Shown here: positions 34,888 to 43,514 of the stretch, one piece after another
Layout: every line of letters begins with the position of its first letter
Numbering within the stretch: the stretch's first letter is position 1
Source of the DNA: an uncultured Lachnospiraceae bacterium
GTDB lineage: Bacteria > Bacillota > Clostridia > Lachnospirales > Lachnospiraceae
DNA length: 64,000 nucleotides
NCBI GenBank assembly: GCA_910586705.1
Contig: CAJUJK010000004.1
Span: 48,333 to 112,332, forward strand
Direction: 5' to 3'
Notes under the pieces: model-generated
The model's input: only the letters and a program-made list of their open reading frames with translations
Database searches by the model: none
Told to the model about the DNA's origin: nothing
Translations under genes and position numbers: made by a program

Positions 34888-36429
34888 ATGGCAGGTAGAC
34901 CGAACTGGCTTAACACAGCAATCTTTTATGAAATTTATCCGCAGTCCTTCAACGATACCAACGCTGACGGCATCGGGGATATGCAGGGCATTATCGAAAA
35001 ACTGGATTATATCAAGGAGCTTGGATGCAACGCGCTCTGGCTGAACCCCTGCTTTCTGTCACCTTTCTATGACGCGGGGTACGACGTGGAGGACTACTTC
35101 ACCGTTGCGCCCCGCTACGGGACAAACGAGGATCTGGTGCGGCTCTTTAAGGAGGCGCATAAACGGGAGATGTATGTGCTTCTGGATCTGGTGCCGGGAC
35201 ACACCTCGGTCAATCACAAATGGTTTCGCGAGTCTATGAAGGCGGCGCCAAACGAGTTTACAGACCGCTATGTATGGACGGACAACACATGGGAAGCGCC
35301 CGACGGGATGAATGCCCTTAAGGGAATCTCAGAGCGCGTGGGCGCGTGCGGGGTGAATTTCTTTTCCCATCAGCCGGCACTCAATTACGGATATTATAAG
35401 CCCAATCCCGAGAAAAAATGGCAGCAGGCGATGGACGCGCCGGGACCGCTGGCGACGAGGGAGGCAATGAAAGACGTGATGCGCTTCTGGCTTTCGGCGG
35501 GCTGCGACGGGTTCCGTGTGGACATGGCTGGCTCACTTGTGAAGAACGACGAGGACGGAAAAGGCACGATCAGACTGTGGCAGGATATCCGTGCATTTCT
35601 GGAGCAGGAATTTCCTGCGGCGGTGATGGTTTCCGAGTGGGGCGAGCCGGACAAGTCTCTGGCGGGCGGTTTCCACATGGATTTCCTGCTGCACTTCGGT
35701 CCTTCCCACTACAACGATCTGTTCCGCTGCGAGGAGCCCTGGTTTTCCAGAAGGGGAAAAGGGGATATCAGTGCGTTCTGGGAGAAATATCAGGAGAGTT
35801 ACGCAAAATCCTGCGGCGGGCTGATCTGTATTCCTTCGGGCAATCACGATATGGACAGACTGGCAAGACGGCTTGACAAAGAGGAAATGAAGCTGGCGTT
35901 CGCCTTTCTTCTGACCATGCCGGGCGCGCCTTTTATCTACTACGGCGACGAGATCGGTATGCGTTATGTGGAGGGGCTGGCTTCCGTGGAGGGCGGCTAT
36001 GAGCGGACAGGTTCCCGTTCGCCGATGCAATGGGACGATTCCTTAAATGCCGGCTTTTCGTCGGCGAAGCCGGAAATGCTTTATGTGGCGCAGGACACCG
36101 CGCCGGACCGCCCGACGGTGGCGGCGCAGATCGGGGATGAGGATTCCCTCTACAGCGAGGTAAAGCGGCTGATTGCGTTTAGGCAGTCCCATGCGGCGCT
36201 GCGAAACGACGGGGAAATCGAGTTTATACAGAGCGATAATTACCCGCTTATGTTTGTCAGAAAGTGCGGGGACGAAAAGCTGTTGGTGGTCATTAACCCT
36301 TCCGACAGAAAGCAGCCCTTAAGCGGCGTAAAACCGGGCGAAGCGCTCTACACCATAGGAGGTAAGATCGAAGGCGCAGAGGGAGGCTTTGCGGCGGCGC
36401 CCTGTTCCGCCGGGATTTATCGAATATAA
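34888..36429 (+). CDS. GH13 alpha-glucosidase/alpha-amylase-family protein
   Basis: A 513-residue GH13 enzyme. The barrel has conserved blocks DxVPGHTS (region I; VLLDLVPGH), GFRVDMA with nucleophile D212 (region II), VMVSEWGEP with acid/base E250 (region III), and SGNHD with D321 (region IV). A C-terminal beta domain follows. Because the substrate-defining loops cannot be assigned by eye, the exact activity (oligo-1,6-, alpha-1,4- or trehalose-type) is open. The start ATG sits behind GAGGAGGAAC. No signal peptide, so it acts on imported sugars or glycogen breakdown products. Confidence 0.85.
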   Translation: MAGRPNWLNTAIFYEIYPQSFNDTNADGIGDMQGIIEKLDYIKELGCNALWLNPCFLSPFYDAGYDVEDYFTVAPRYGTNEDLVRLFKEAHKREMYVLLDLVPGHTSVNHKWFRESMKAAPNEFTDRYVWTDNTWEAPDGMNALKGISERVGACGVNFFSHQPALNYGYYKPNPEKKWQQAMDAPGPLATREAMKDVMRFWLSAGCDGFRVDMAGSLVKNDEDGKGTIRLWQDIRAFLEQEFPAAVMVSEWGEPDKSLAGGFHMDFLLHFGPSHYNDLFRCEEPWFSRRGKGDISAFWEKYQESYAKSCGGLICIPSGNHDMDRLARRLDKEEMKLAFAFLLTMPGAPFIYYGDEIGMRYVEGLASVEGGYERTGSRSPMQWDDSLNAGFSSAKPEMLYVAQDTAPDRPTVAAQIGDEDSLYSEVKRLIAFRQSHAALRNDGEIEFIQSDNYPLMFVRKCGDEKLLVVINPSDRKQPLSGVKPGEALYTIGGKIEGAEGGFAAAPCSAGIYRI

Positions 36430-36441
36430 TATTTCTTTTCA

Positions 36442-36470
36442 TGGAATTGTGTTTTACTCTGTGATATAAT
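36442..36470 (+). promoter_or_regulatory. Probable promoter of the GGDEF gene
   Basis: A perfect -10 TATAAT (36465-36470) lies 17 bp from TGGAAT (36442-36447). The leader to 36548 would be about 70 nt. Confidence 0.5.
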
Positions 36471-36547
36471 TAGCGCAGTCTTTACAGTTTTGAGCTGGTT
36501 TATAAATGGAGATGAGACAACAGTCTGTTAAAGGAGAATTATATTAG

Positions 36548-37885
36548 ATGGAACCCATTTGGGAATTTTTTGAAAACATGAATGAACTGGTCTACGTGGC
36601 GGACGTGGACACCTATGAATTTATTTATATGAATAAGAAGGCGCTTTCGATCTGTGGACTTACCTCTCTGGAACAGACCAGAGGGAAAAAGTGCTACGAG
36701 GTGCTGCAGAATGCCTCCGCGCCGTGCGAGATCTGTAATAACAGGGAACTTGTCCCGGGGCAGTTTAAAGAGTGGCGCTATTACAATCCCGTCTACAACA
36801 GGCATACATTGGTGAAGGACACCTTGATAGAGCTGGATGGGAGAAGGCTGCGTATCGAGATCGCCATTGATATCAGCGCAGATACGAAGCAGAATGAGAT
36901 CATCCGTGATTACCAGACCAGAGAGGCGCTGATCAACGAGGCGCTGCGGACTGCCATGCTGGCGTCCGACCCGGAAACTTCCTTAAAGATTGCAATTGAG
37001 TATCTGGGCAAGGCGCTTGGCGGCGAACGGGTATATATTTTTGAGAAAAACGAACAGGGCGGCGACGACAACACTTACGAGTGGGTGGCGAGCGGTGTGA
37101 GCCCGCAGAAGGATAATCTGCAGAATGTGCCGCCGGAAGTCTGCGAGGGATGGTACCGTCTCTTTGCAGAGGACAAGTGCGTGGTAATTGAAGACACCGA
37201 GGACGTCAGGACAAAGAACCCGCTCCAATACGAAATGTTGAAACAGCAGGACATCTCTTCGATTACGGTAGTGCCGCTGTATGATGACGGAAGGGTAATC
37301 GGGTTTTACGGAGTGGATAATCCGCCCGCAGAGTCTATGCACTACATTTCCAATATGCTGCAGATCATGGGGCATTTTATGGAATCCCTGCTTAAAATGC
37401 GCAACCTTGTCAAAAATCTGGAGAGAATGTCTTATCTGGACCAGCTCACCCAGATCGGAAACCGTTATGCCATGGTAAAATATACAGAAGGTATGCGTCC
37501 CGGGGAGAGCGTGGGAATCGTTTACGGAGATATCACAGGACTAAAGCGGGTGAATGACGCGGAGGGACATGAGGCGGGAGACCATCTGATTCTCGCCGCC
37601 AGCGGCTGTATGAAGGAGGCGTTCGGGGACGCCTATGAGCTGTTTCGCATCGGCGGGGACGAACTGCTGGCGATCTGCGCGGGTATCGGAGAGGCAGATT
37701 TCCGGGAGAGGGTTGCGCGGCTGAGAACCATTATGGCGGAGGCTTCTGTCAATATGGCGGTGGGCGCTGACTGGGAGAAGGACAGCGAAGCCGGGGTCAG
37801 CGTCGTGCTCGCCGCGGCGGAGACGCAGATGTACAAGGATAAAGCGGCATATTATCAGAGAAGCGGGATTGACAGGAGAAGATAG
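36548..37885 (+). CDS. PAS-GAF-GGDEF diguanylate cyclase
   Basis: A 445-residue signalling protein without membrane helices. A PAS domain (1-110) has cysteines C49, C60 and C63, spaced as CX10CX2C. A GAF domain spans about 135-285 and a GGDEF domain about 295-445, whose active-site loop reads GGDEL (369-373). The catalytic D/E pair is kept. No RxxD inhibitory site is visible upstream, so product inhibition may be absent. It likely makes c-di-GMP in response to an intracellular or redox cue; the ligand is unknown. Confidence 0.85.
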   Translation: MEPIWEFFENMNELVYVADVDTYEFIYMNKKALSICGLTSLEQTRGKKCYEVLQNASAPCEICNNRELVPGQFKEWRYYNPVYNRHTLVKDTLIELDGRRLRIEIAIDISADTKQNEIIRDYQTREALINEALRTAMLASDPETSLKIAIEYLGKALGGERVYIFEKNEQGGDDNTYEWVASGVSPQKDNLQNVPPEVCEGWYRLFAEDKCVVIEDTEDVRTKNPLQYEMLKQQDISSITVVPLYDDGRVIGFYGVDNPPAESMHYISNMLQIMGHFMESLLKMRNLVKNLERMSYLDQLTQIGNRYAMVKYTEGMRPGESVGIVYGDITGLKRVNDAEGHEAGDHLILAASGCMKEAFGDAYELFRIGGDELLAICAGIGEADFRERVARLRTIMAEASVNMAVGADWEKDSEAGVSVVLAAAETQMYKDKAAYYQRSGIDRRR

Positions 37886-37927
37886 CTGTCATATTTTGCG
37901 GATGCAGGATGCACAGGGGTGGTAAAG

Positions 37928-38863
37928 ATGGGGCAGATGAATCATATATATACCGTAACGTTGAACCCGTCTCTGGATTATACCGTATCGGTAGACAATT
38001 TCAGACTGGGATATACCAATCGGACGGAATCAGAAACCCTGACTGTGGGCGGTAAGGGCATCAATGTCTCTACGGTGTTAAAAAATCTGGGACTGGAAAG
38101 CACGGCGCTCGGTTTCGTGGCGGGATTTACCGGGCAGGAGGCGGCAAGGCAGCTTACTGCGCGCGGCATAGGGAACGGTCTGATTTTGCTGGAAGAAGGG
38201 CTTACCAGAATCAATGTGAAACTGCAGTCGGTGGAGGGCACCGAGATCAACGGGCAGGGACCTGACATTTCAGGGGAGAAATTTGAGCAGCTTTCGGAAC
38301 GGCTTTCGGATCTTGCGGCGGGCGATGTGCTGTTTCTGTCCGGGAGCATTCCCGCGTCATTGCCGCAGGACACTTATCTGCGCATGATGGAGAGAATGTC
38401 TGCGGGCGTTCTGACCGTGGTGGATGTTTCGGGAGGGGGGCTTGTGAAAGCGCTGCCCCGGCATCCTTTTTTAGTCAAACCAAACCAGCATGAGCTTGGC
38501 GAATTATTTGGAGTGACCCTTGCGGACAGGGCGTCAGTCATTCCCTACGCGAGGAAGATGCAGGAGATGGGCGCGCGCAATGTGCTTGTGTCCATGGCGG
38601 GACAGGGCGCGGTGCTTCTCGCGGAGGACGGCAGCGTATTTGAGTCCTCGGTGCCTGCGGGCAGCCTCATAAACGGCGTCGGCGCGGGAGATTCCATGGT
38701 GGCAGGATTCATGGCAGGATGGCTGGAAAAGCAGGACTACGGGCACGCCTTTTATATGGGTATGGCTGCCGGGAGCGCGACTGCCTTTTCGGAGGGGCTG
38801 GCTGGCGGCGGGGAGATCCGGGAGCTGTATCGGAGGATGCGAGGGCTGTGCGGTGGTGATTGA
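37928..38863 (+). CDS. PfkB-family sugar kinase, probably 1-phosphofructokinase
   Basis: A 311-residue ribokinase/PfkB-family enzyme. The N-terminal TVTLNPSLDYTVSVDNF and GGKGINVSTVLKNLG match the 1-phosphofructokinase/tagatose-6-phosphate kinase branch, and the catalytic loop is NGVGAGDSMVAGFMAGW with the base Asp. Start ATG 37928 follows AGGGGTGG; GTG 37919 and ATG 37937 are alternatives. No PTS or fruR gene is adjacent, so the substrate is uncertain. A good terminator follows 60 nt downstream. Confidence 0.85.
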   Translation: MGQMNHIYTVTLNPSLDYTVSVDNFRLGYTNRTESETLTVGGKGINVSTVLKNLGLESTALGFVAGFTGQEAARQLTARGIGNGLILLEEGLTRINVKLQSVEGTEINGQGPDISGEKFEQLSERLSDLAAGDVLFLSGSIPASLPQDTYLRMMERMSAGVLTVVDVSGGGLVKALPRHPFLVKPNQHELGELFGVTLADRASVIPYARKMQEMGARNVLVSMAGQGAVLLAEDGSVFESSVPAGSLINGVGAGDSMVAGFMAGWLEKQDYGHAFYMGMAAGSATAFSEGLAGGGEIRELYRRMRGLCGGD

Positions 38864-38920
38864 AGCAAAATCTCAATATGTCTGTGACAGGGATGCTAAA
38901 ATGTTATGAGAGGAAAAGAA

Positions 38921-38966
38921 AGCGGTAAATCTATTGATACACGGATAGAGTTGCCGCTCTTTTTAT
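38921..38966 (+). terminator. Terminator after the PfkB gene
   Basis: AGCGGTAA (38921-38928) pairs with TTGCCGCT (38951-38958); an inner TCTAT/ATAGA stem lengthens it, and CTTTTTATT follows. The ~110-bp stretch beyond it to the response regulator holds no gene, only a short GCGAGCGAAGCGAGC motif. Confidence 0.82.
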
Positions 38967-39119
38967 TGCGGTGAGGCTTTTAACCATACAGCCGGACGGT
39001 TGTTACATGGGAAGAACCGTTCGTGACAGAAAAAGAAACGCGGCTGCGTTTTGTGACGATATATCATATCAGCAGGAAATCAAGCGCGAGCGAAGCGAGC
39101 ATTTGACGGGAGGTACAGC

Positions 39120-39827
39120 ATGTTATGGATCGCGGTATGCGACGACGAGGTCATGGAGTGCAGCAGGATGGCGACAAAGATCAGAGGGATTCTGGACGAG
39201 ATGGAAGTGCCCTGCACGATACGGCAGTTTTACAGCGGACGGGAATTGCTGCAGTCGTCGGAAACCTTTGACATTATTTTTCTGGATATCATCATGGATG
39301 GTCTGGACGGAATGAAAACGGCACGGCTCGTAAGGGAAAAAGCCTTTGACAAGCTGTTGGTCTTTATTTCCGCAAGCCGGGACTATGTGTTCGACGCTTA
39401 TGATGTGGAGGCATTTCAGTATCTGCTAAAGCCGGTTGAGGATAAAAAGCTGAAAAGTGTGCTGCGAAAAGCCGTCCGCAAGACGGAGGAGCGGTCGCAG
39501 GTATTTATCATTGTAAGCCGGGAACGGCAGAAGAAAAAGCTGTTTCTGGATGATATTTATTATTTTGAAATCAGGGGGCGCATGATTGATGCACACGGAA
39601 GGGGAGGTATTTTCAGCTATTACGAGCAGATCGGGCTTCTGGAAAGGGAACTGCAGGGGAAGGGGTTTGTCCGCTGTCACAAAAGCTATCTTGTCAATTT
39701 AAAGTACGTGGACGTGTACAACAGGCAGGAACTTGTGCTCGACAACGGAGAACGGATTGCCATTGCCAAGAGGCGGTATGAGGCGTTTTGCGAGGCAATC
39801 CTTAAATATATGCGCGGGATGGTGTGA
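39120..39827 (+). CDS. LytTR-family response regulator
   Basis: A 235-residue regulator. The receiver has the DD pair (residues 8-9) and the phosphoacceptor D56 in IIFLDIIMDG, with the LKP segment at YLLKPVEDK. The LytTR DNA-binding domain has YFEIRGRMIDAHGR, FVRCHKSYLVNLKYV and the usual final GERIAIAKRRYEAF. LytTR proteins control virulence-like, bacteriocin or competence genes in Firmicutes, usually under a peptide. It is followed after 4 bp by its likely histidine kinase. Start ATG 39120 sits behind GGGAGGTAC. Confidence 0.92.
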   Translation: MLWIAVCDDEVMECSRMATKIRGILDEMEVPCTIRQFYSGRELLQSSETFDIIFLDIIMDGLDGMKTARLVREKAFDKLLVFISASRDYVFDAYDVEAFQYLLKPVEDKKLKSVLRKAVRKTEERSQVFIIVSRERQKKKLFLDDIYYFEIRGRMIDAHGRGGIFSYYEQIGLLERELQGKGFVRCHKSYLVNLKYVDVYNRQELVLDNGERIAIAKRRYEAFCEAILKYMRGMV

Positions 39828-39831
39828 GACA

Positions 39832-41010
39832 ATGATGCGGTTTAACAATAAAATGGAACGAGGAATAAGAGCGGCGTCCATGGTGGTGACTGTGCTTACT
39901 CTGATATGGCTGACGTATTTCTTTTCGGAATCCCTTATTTCCTGTCTGCTGTTGGTCTGGAAACACACGGTAGGGCACGTGGACGTTCCTGTTTTGGGGT
40001 CTGAAGGGGAGAGAGAACTCGGACTGATCGGGTGGGGCGGCTTTTGCATAGCAATTATGGCGGTGTGCGGGGTGAGAAAGCGGCTTGCGGGCGTTTTTTA
40101 CGGAAAGTCAGGGAAATGGTGTGCGGTGCTGACCCTTCCGCTGCTTGTGGTGGCAATTGTCACTTATGCGGCAAACTGGGGAGCAGGTTACGGTATACTT
40201 TATAGAAGCGATGGGAATATGGGGCTGTACTATGACCAGATTTTCAGTTATGTCGGATGGAGTGTCCTGTCGGGCTTATCTCTGTTTGCGGCGGGGGTAT
40301 ATGCGTTCGGCATGGATCGGATTTATGTGGAGCAGAAAAAGGCGGAACAGTATCGGGTACAGGCGGCGGTCTATCGGACGCTGGAGGAGCAGTACACACA
40401 GGCGGAGCGGCTGAGGCATGATCTGAAAAACCATGTGCTTGCGCTTCGTGGTCTGTGGGAGGATCAGGCGTGGGAAAGGCTGGGGGATTATCTGGGAAAG
40501 ATGGAGAACAGCGCGCAGTTTGGGGCGAATGAGGAGGCTACGGGAAACCGGGTGGTGGATGCGCTTTTGTGTCATAAACGGAAAATGGCGGAGGATAAAA
40601 GCATTGCATGGGAATGTGACGTGCGGATACCGAAGCGGTGCCATATCAACGAGTTTGATCTGTGTATTCTTTTCGGAAATATACTGGACAACGCGCTGGA
40701 GGCATGTGAGAGATTGCAGCGGGAAAGATGCGAACCGGGATTACAGCCTTTTATCCGGGTGCAGGCGGGCGCCGTCAAAAGCTGCTTTCTGCTGGAAGTA
40801 AAGAACAGTATGAATGAAAACGAAAAGCAAACGGGCAAAAATACCGGGAAGGGAAATCCACAGGAAAATGGAATCGGTCTGCTGAATGTGGGAGATGTGG
40901 TGCGGGGGTACAACGGCGTTATGGAGACGGAGATACGCAACGGGGTGTATGATATTTCCGTGCTTCTGCCGCTTGCCGAGACCGCATATGACATGGAACG
41001 GGTTGTTTGA
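39832..41010 (+). CDS. GHKL sensor histidine kinase (AgrC-like)
   Basis: A 392-residue kinase with about five membrane helices in the first ~160 residues, then a coiled segment and the H box RLRHDLKNH with H196. The N box NILDNALEA and the G box NGIGLLNV are present, so it is intact. It follows the LytTR regulator by 4 bp and presumably phosphorylates it. No AgrB/AgrD-type peptide gene is nearby, so the ligand is unknown. Confidence 0.88.
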   Translation: MMRFNNKMERGIRAASMVVTVLTLIWLTYFFSESLISCLLLVWKHTVGHVDVPVLGSEGERELGLIGWGGFCIAIMAVCGVRKRLAGVFYGKSGKWCAVLTLPLLVVAIVTYAANWGAGYGILYRSDGNMGLYYDQIFSYVGWSVLSGLSLFAAGVYAFGMDRIYVEQKKAEQYRVQAAVYRTLEEQYTQAERLRHDLKNHVLALRGLWEDQAWERLGDYLGKMENSAQFGANEEATGNRVVDALLCHKRKMAEDKSIAWECDVRIPKRCHINEFDLCILFGNILDNALEACERLQRERCEPGLQPFIRVQAGAVKSCFLLEVKNSMNENEKQTGKNTGKGNPQENGIGLLNVGDVVRGYNGVMETEIRNGVYDISVLLPLAETAYDMERVV

Positions 41011-41128
41011 AACAGGATGCTAAGAGATGTAGTTTGACTTGTCGAAACATGGGATAGGCAGATATTTGACTGATAGCAGATGCAGATCACATTTGCGTTG
41101 CCGGATATTTCGGAAAAGGAGGACGACT

Positions 41129-41656
41129 ATGCACACAAAGACGATGGAAGGATTGATCGGGGCACGGACTAACATGGAGATGCTCAACACCCCGTTTCGG
41201 GTTTTTAAGGAGGCGAGACGCAAAGGCGATACCGCAATGATGGAGCGGGCGATGGGTTACATGGGCGATTTCCACGAAGACGCCTACGAGTACAAGGAAG
41301 TAGCCGACGAAGGGATGAAGAAGGATGTGGAGGAAACCCGGAAGATCGCGGAAGAACAGCGCGAGGAGATGATCCAGAACCGCAGGGATGAACGCGAGGA
41401 ACAGCAGAAAAAACTGGAGGAGGAAAGAAAGGAGAATAAGGGCGATAAAATTGTAGACACCGTGGAGATCAGTGAGGACGGCAAGGTTCTGCTGAAAGGG
41501 AACACCCAGACCGCCGCGCCGGATGCGGACGGGACGGATGTGGAGACGGACGAGTCCCCGAAACCGAAGGCGGATCTGGAGCCTGTGTTTTATTCGAGCG
41601 CGGGGGAAGTGAAGCAGCCGGAAGATACGGGGGTGAAAGTTTCGGCGTCGGTGTAG
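41129..41656 (+). CDS. Charged coiled-coil protein of unknown function
   Basis: A 175-residue soluble protein. The first ~55 residues contain a helix around GDTAMMERAMGYMGDFHEDAYEYKEVA; then comes a long, very charged helix (KKDVEETRKIAEEQREEMIQNRRDEREEQQKKLEEER) predicted to form a coiled coil. The C-terminal third is acidic and proline-rich and likely disordered. It starts at ATG 41129 behind AAAAGGAGG. I recognise no family; it may travel with the LytTR pair, but no evidence links them. Confidence 0.65.
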   Translation: MHTKTMEGLIGARTNMEMLNTPFRVFKEARRKGDTAMMERAMGYMGDFHEDAYEYKEVADEGMKKDVEETRKIAEEQREEMIQNRRDEREEQQKKLEEERKENKGDKIVDTVEISEDGKVLLKGNTQTAAPDADGTDVETDESPKPKADLEPVFYSSAGEVKQPEDTGVKVSASV

Positions 41657-41782
41657 CATTAATTTTAATTACGAGTTGGTATTTTAAGTCCCAAATATAG
41701 GACTGTACAAATGGTATCCTCTTTTCAGAACATAAGTTCGCTGATCCGATCGGCGAATAAAGACTGAAAGGAGGATATATTT

Positions 41783-41884
41783 ATGAAGGGATATGCGGTA
41801 GAGAGCGGTTACATGGGATATGTGAATGGGGCATACATGTTATTTGCCAGTGAAACGGATTATGCGGATTATATGGCGGAATAG
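41783..41884 (+). CDS. 33-codon small protein gene
   Basis: Behind AAAGGAGG at 41767-41774 an ATG opens a 33-residue frame, MKGYAVESGYMGYVNG followed by AYMLFASETDYADYMAE, ended by TAG. The strong ribosome binding site with 8-bp spacing, and the Gly/Tyr-rich beginning, argue for a real gene in an otherwise gene-free 413-bp stretch. It has no membrane helix or signal. An inverted repeat TCGCTGATC-C-GATCGGCGA lies upstream. Function unknown. Confidence 0.65.
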   Translation: MKGYAVESGYMGYVNGAYMLFASETDYADYMAE

Positions 41885-41938
41885 TGGGAATAGTTTATGA
41901 AGATAGGATAAAATGCCACGGTTCCGCCTATTTTTCGG

Positions 41939-41967
41939 TTGATAGAACGGTGGGAATACAGTACAAT
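41939..41967 (+). promoter_or_regulatory. Promoter of the hydrolase-toxin-MurF-Ddl run
   Basis: TTGATA (41939-41944) and TACAAT (41962-41967) are 17 bp apart, about 100 nt before the hydrolase start. The rest of the 185-bp gap shows nothing more. Confidence 0.6.
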
Positions 41968-42069
41968 ACAAATGTATGCGTTCGGCGTGAAAACATATTT
42001 GCCGGGGAGCGAACATAGGTATAACATAGCGCATAGACTGAAAATGGATGCTGATGCGCGGGAGATTTT

Positions 42070-42834
42070 ATGGTCAAAAAGATAGATGGAATATCTGTGA
42101 ACTATATAGACGAGGGCGAGGGCGAAATCGTACTTTTGCTGCACGGCTGGGGAGCCAATATCACTCTGTATCGGAGCGTGATTGATACGCTGAAACAGGG
42201 AAGGCGGGTGATTGCCCTCGATATGCCGGGCTTCGGGAAGACGCCCGAGCCGCCGAAACCTTGGTGCGTGGACGATTACGTGGATTTTGTACTGAGGTTT
42301 ATCGCCTCTTTTTCGATAGAGAGACTGAGTGTGGTAGTACATTCTTTTGGCGGCAGGGTGTTTTTTAAGATGAATGCGAGAGAAAACCTGCCCTTTATCG
42401 TGGAGCGCGCGGTATTGATTGACAGCGCCGGGATTCTGCCGAAAAAAAGTCTGCGGCAGAAAGTGAGCCTCAGATGTTACAAGATCGGCAGGGCTTTTAT
42501 GAGCACGAAGGTGATGCACTTTCTCTACCCGGATGCGGTGGAGGAGATGCGCCGCAGACGCGGTTCCTCCGACTATAACAATGCGACACCCTTGATGAGG
42601 ACTACGCTTGTAAAGGTGGTCAACGAGGATCTGGAGCCGCTCATTCATCTGGTGAAGTGCCCGACGCTCCTGATCTGGGGTGATCTGGACACAGCCACGC
42701 CCATAGAGGACGCGAGGCGGATGGAAGAACTGATTGCGGATGCGGGACTGGTGGTGTGCGAGGGAGCGGGACATTTCTCCTACGCGGAGCAGCCCGCGAA
42801 GGCGAACGGGGCGCTGCAGGCGTTTTTTGGCTGA
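42070..42834 (+). CDS. Alpha/beta-hydrolase fold protein
   Basis: A 254-residue alpha/beta hydrolase. The oxyanion start is LLLHGWGAN, the nucleophile elbow is VVHSFGGR (the G-x-S-x-G sense is kept as H-S-F-G-G), the acid is in WGDLDTATP and the catalytic His is in GAGHFSY. It leads a same-strand cell-wall run with a MurF-like ligase and Ddl, so an envelope ester or amide substrate is possible but unproven. ATG 42070 sits behind GGGAG. Confidence 0.85.
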   Translation: MVKKIDGISVNYIDEGEGEIVLLLHGWGANITLYRSVIDTLKQGRRVIALDMPGFGKTPEPPKPWCVDDYVDFVLRFIASFSIERLSVVVHSFGGRVFFKMNARENLPFIVERAVLIDSAGILPKKSLRQKVSLRCYKIGRAFMSTKVMHFLYPDAVEEMRRRRGSSDYNNATPLMRTTLVKVVNEDLEPLIHLVKCPTLLIWGDLDTATPIEDARRMEELIADAGLVVCEGAGHFSYAEQPAKANGALQAFFG

Positions 42835-42865
42835 GCGCTGTGCAAATGAAGATGGGGGTGCAGTT

Positions 42866-43090
42866 ATGACATTGTTACGGCAAACGGCAATGAAAGAGTT
42901 GGAAAAATTGCCGGAAGAGAAAATAGGTTTTATTTTGCAGATTATGCAGGGAGTGAACGGATTATATAATGATACACAGGCAGGAAAGAAAGAGGCATTT
43001 ATGAGATTGGAACAGTTACGAAAAAAGGGCACTGTTACTGATTATGATGCAGAACTTGCGTCTTATAGGGAAGAAAAATATGGTAAATAG
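42866..43090 (+). CDS. Putative antitoxin of a PIN module
   Basis: A 74-residue helical protein (MTLLRQTAMKELEKLPEEK) with an acidic and basic C-terminus typical of antitoxins that thread into a PIN toxin. ATG 42866 follows GGGGGTG. It overlaps the toxin gene by 11 bp. I do not recognise its DNA-binding fold; the antitoxin call rests on size and toxin linkage. The base composition is visibly richer in A and T than the flanking genes. Confidence 0.6.
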   Translation: MTLLRQTAMKELEKLPEEKIGFILQIMQGVNGLYNDTQAGKKEAFMRLEQLRKKGTVTDYDAELASYREEKYGK

Positions 43091-43514
43091 AATTCTGATT
43101 GATACGAACATATTATTAGATTATCTTTTGACAAGGGAGCCTTTTTATGAAGTGGCAAAGGAAGTGGTGCGAACATGCACGGAAGGGGATACAAAAGGTT
43201 GTATTGCTGCCCATTCTATTACTAATATGTTTTTTATTTTAAGAAAAGACTATGATGCGGAAGAACGGCGGGAAATGCTGATTAATTTATGCACCATTTT
43301 TGACGTAGAGGGAATAGATAAAAATAAATTGCTGGTGGGACTTCAAAATGCTGATTTTGCAGATTTTGAAGATTGTCTTCAGACGGAATGTGCAAAAGCA
43401 TATGGAGCAGAATATATAGTGACGCGGAATATAGCCGATTATAATGCTTCAGAAATAACAGCGATTTTGCCAAAGGATTTTTTAGAGAGGAATCATAGGC
43501 AGGAATGGATATGA
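43080..43514 (+). CDS. PIN-domain toxin nuclease
   Basis: A 144-residue PIN RNase of a VapC-like toxin. Conserved acids are D8 in ILIDTN, the DxxL region at D14, D98 in DFEDCLQTECAKAYGAEYIVTRNIADY, whose VTRN-DY end is the family's usual one. It starts inside the antitoxin gene (11-bp overlap), and its TGA overlaps the next gene's ATG (ATGA). AT-rich codon use differs from neighbours. The pair splits a cell-wall gene run, suggesting insertion. Confidence 0.82.
   Translation: MVNRILIDTNILLDYLLTREPFYEVAKEVVRTCTEGDTKGCIAAHSITNMFFILRKDYDAEERREMLINLCTIFDVEGIDKNKLLVGLQNADFADFEDCLQTECAKAYGAEYIVTRNIADYNASEITAILPKDFLERNHRQEWI

Noticed and set aside
40145..40801. Plus-strand frames inside the GHKL kinase
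   Set aside because: Out-of-frame shadows rich in Arg/Trp.
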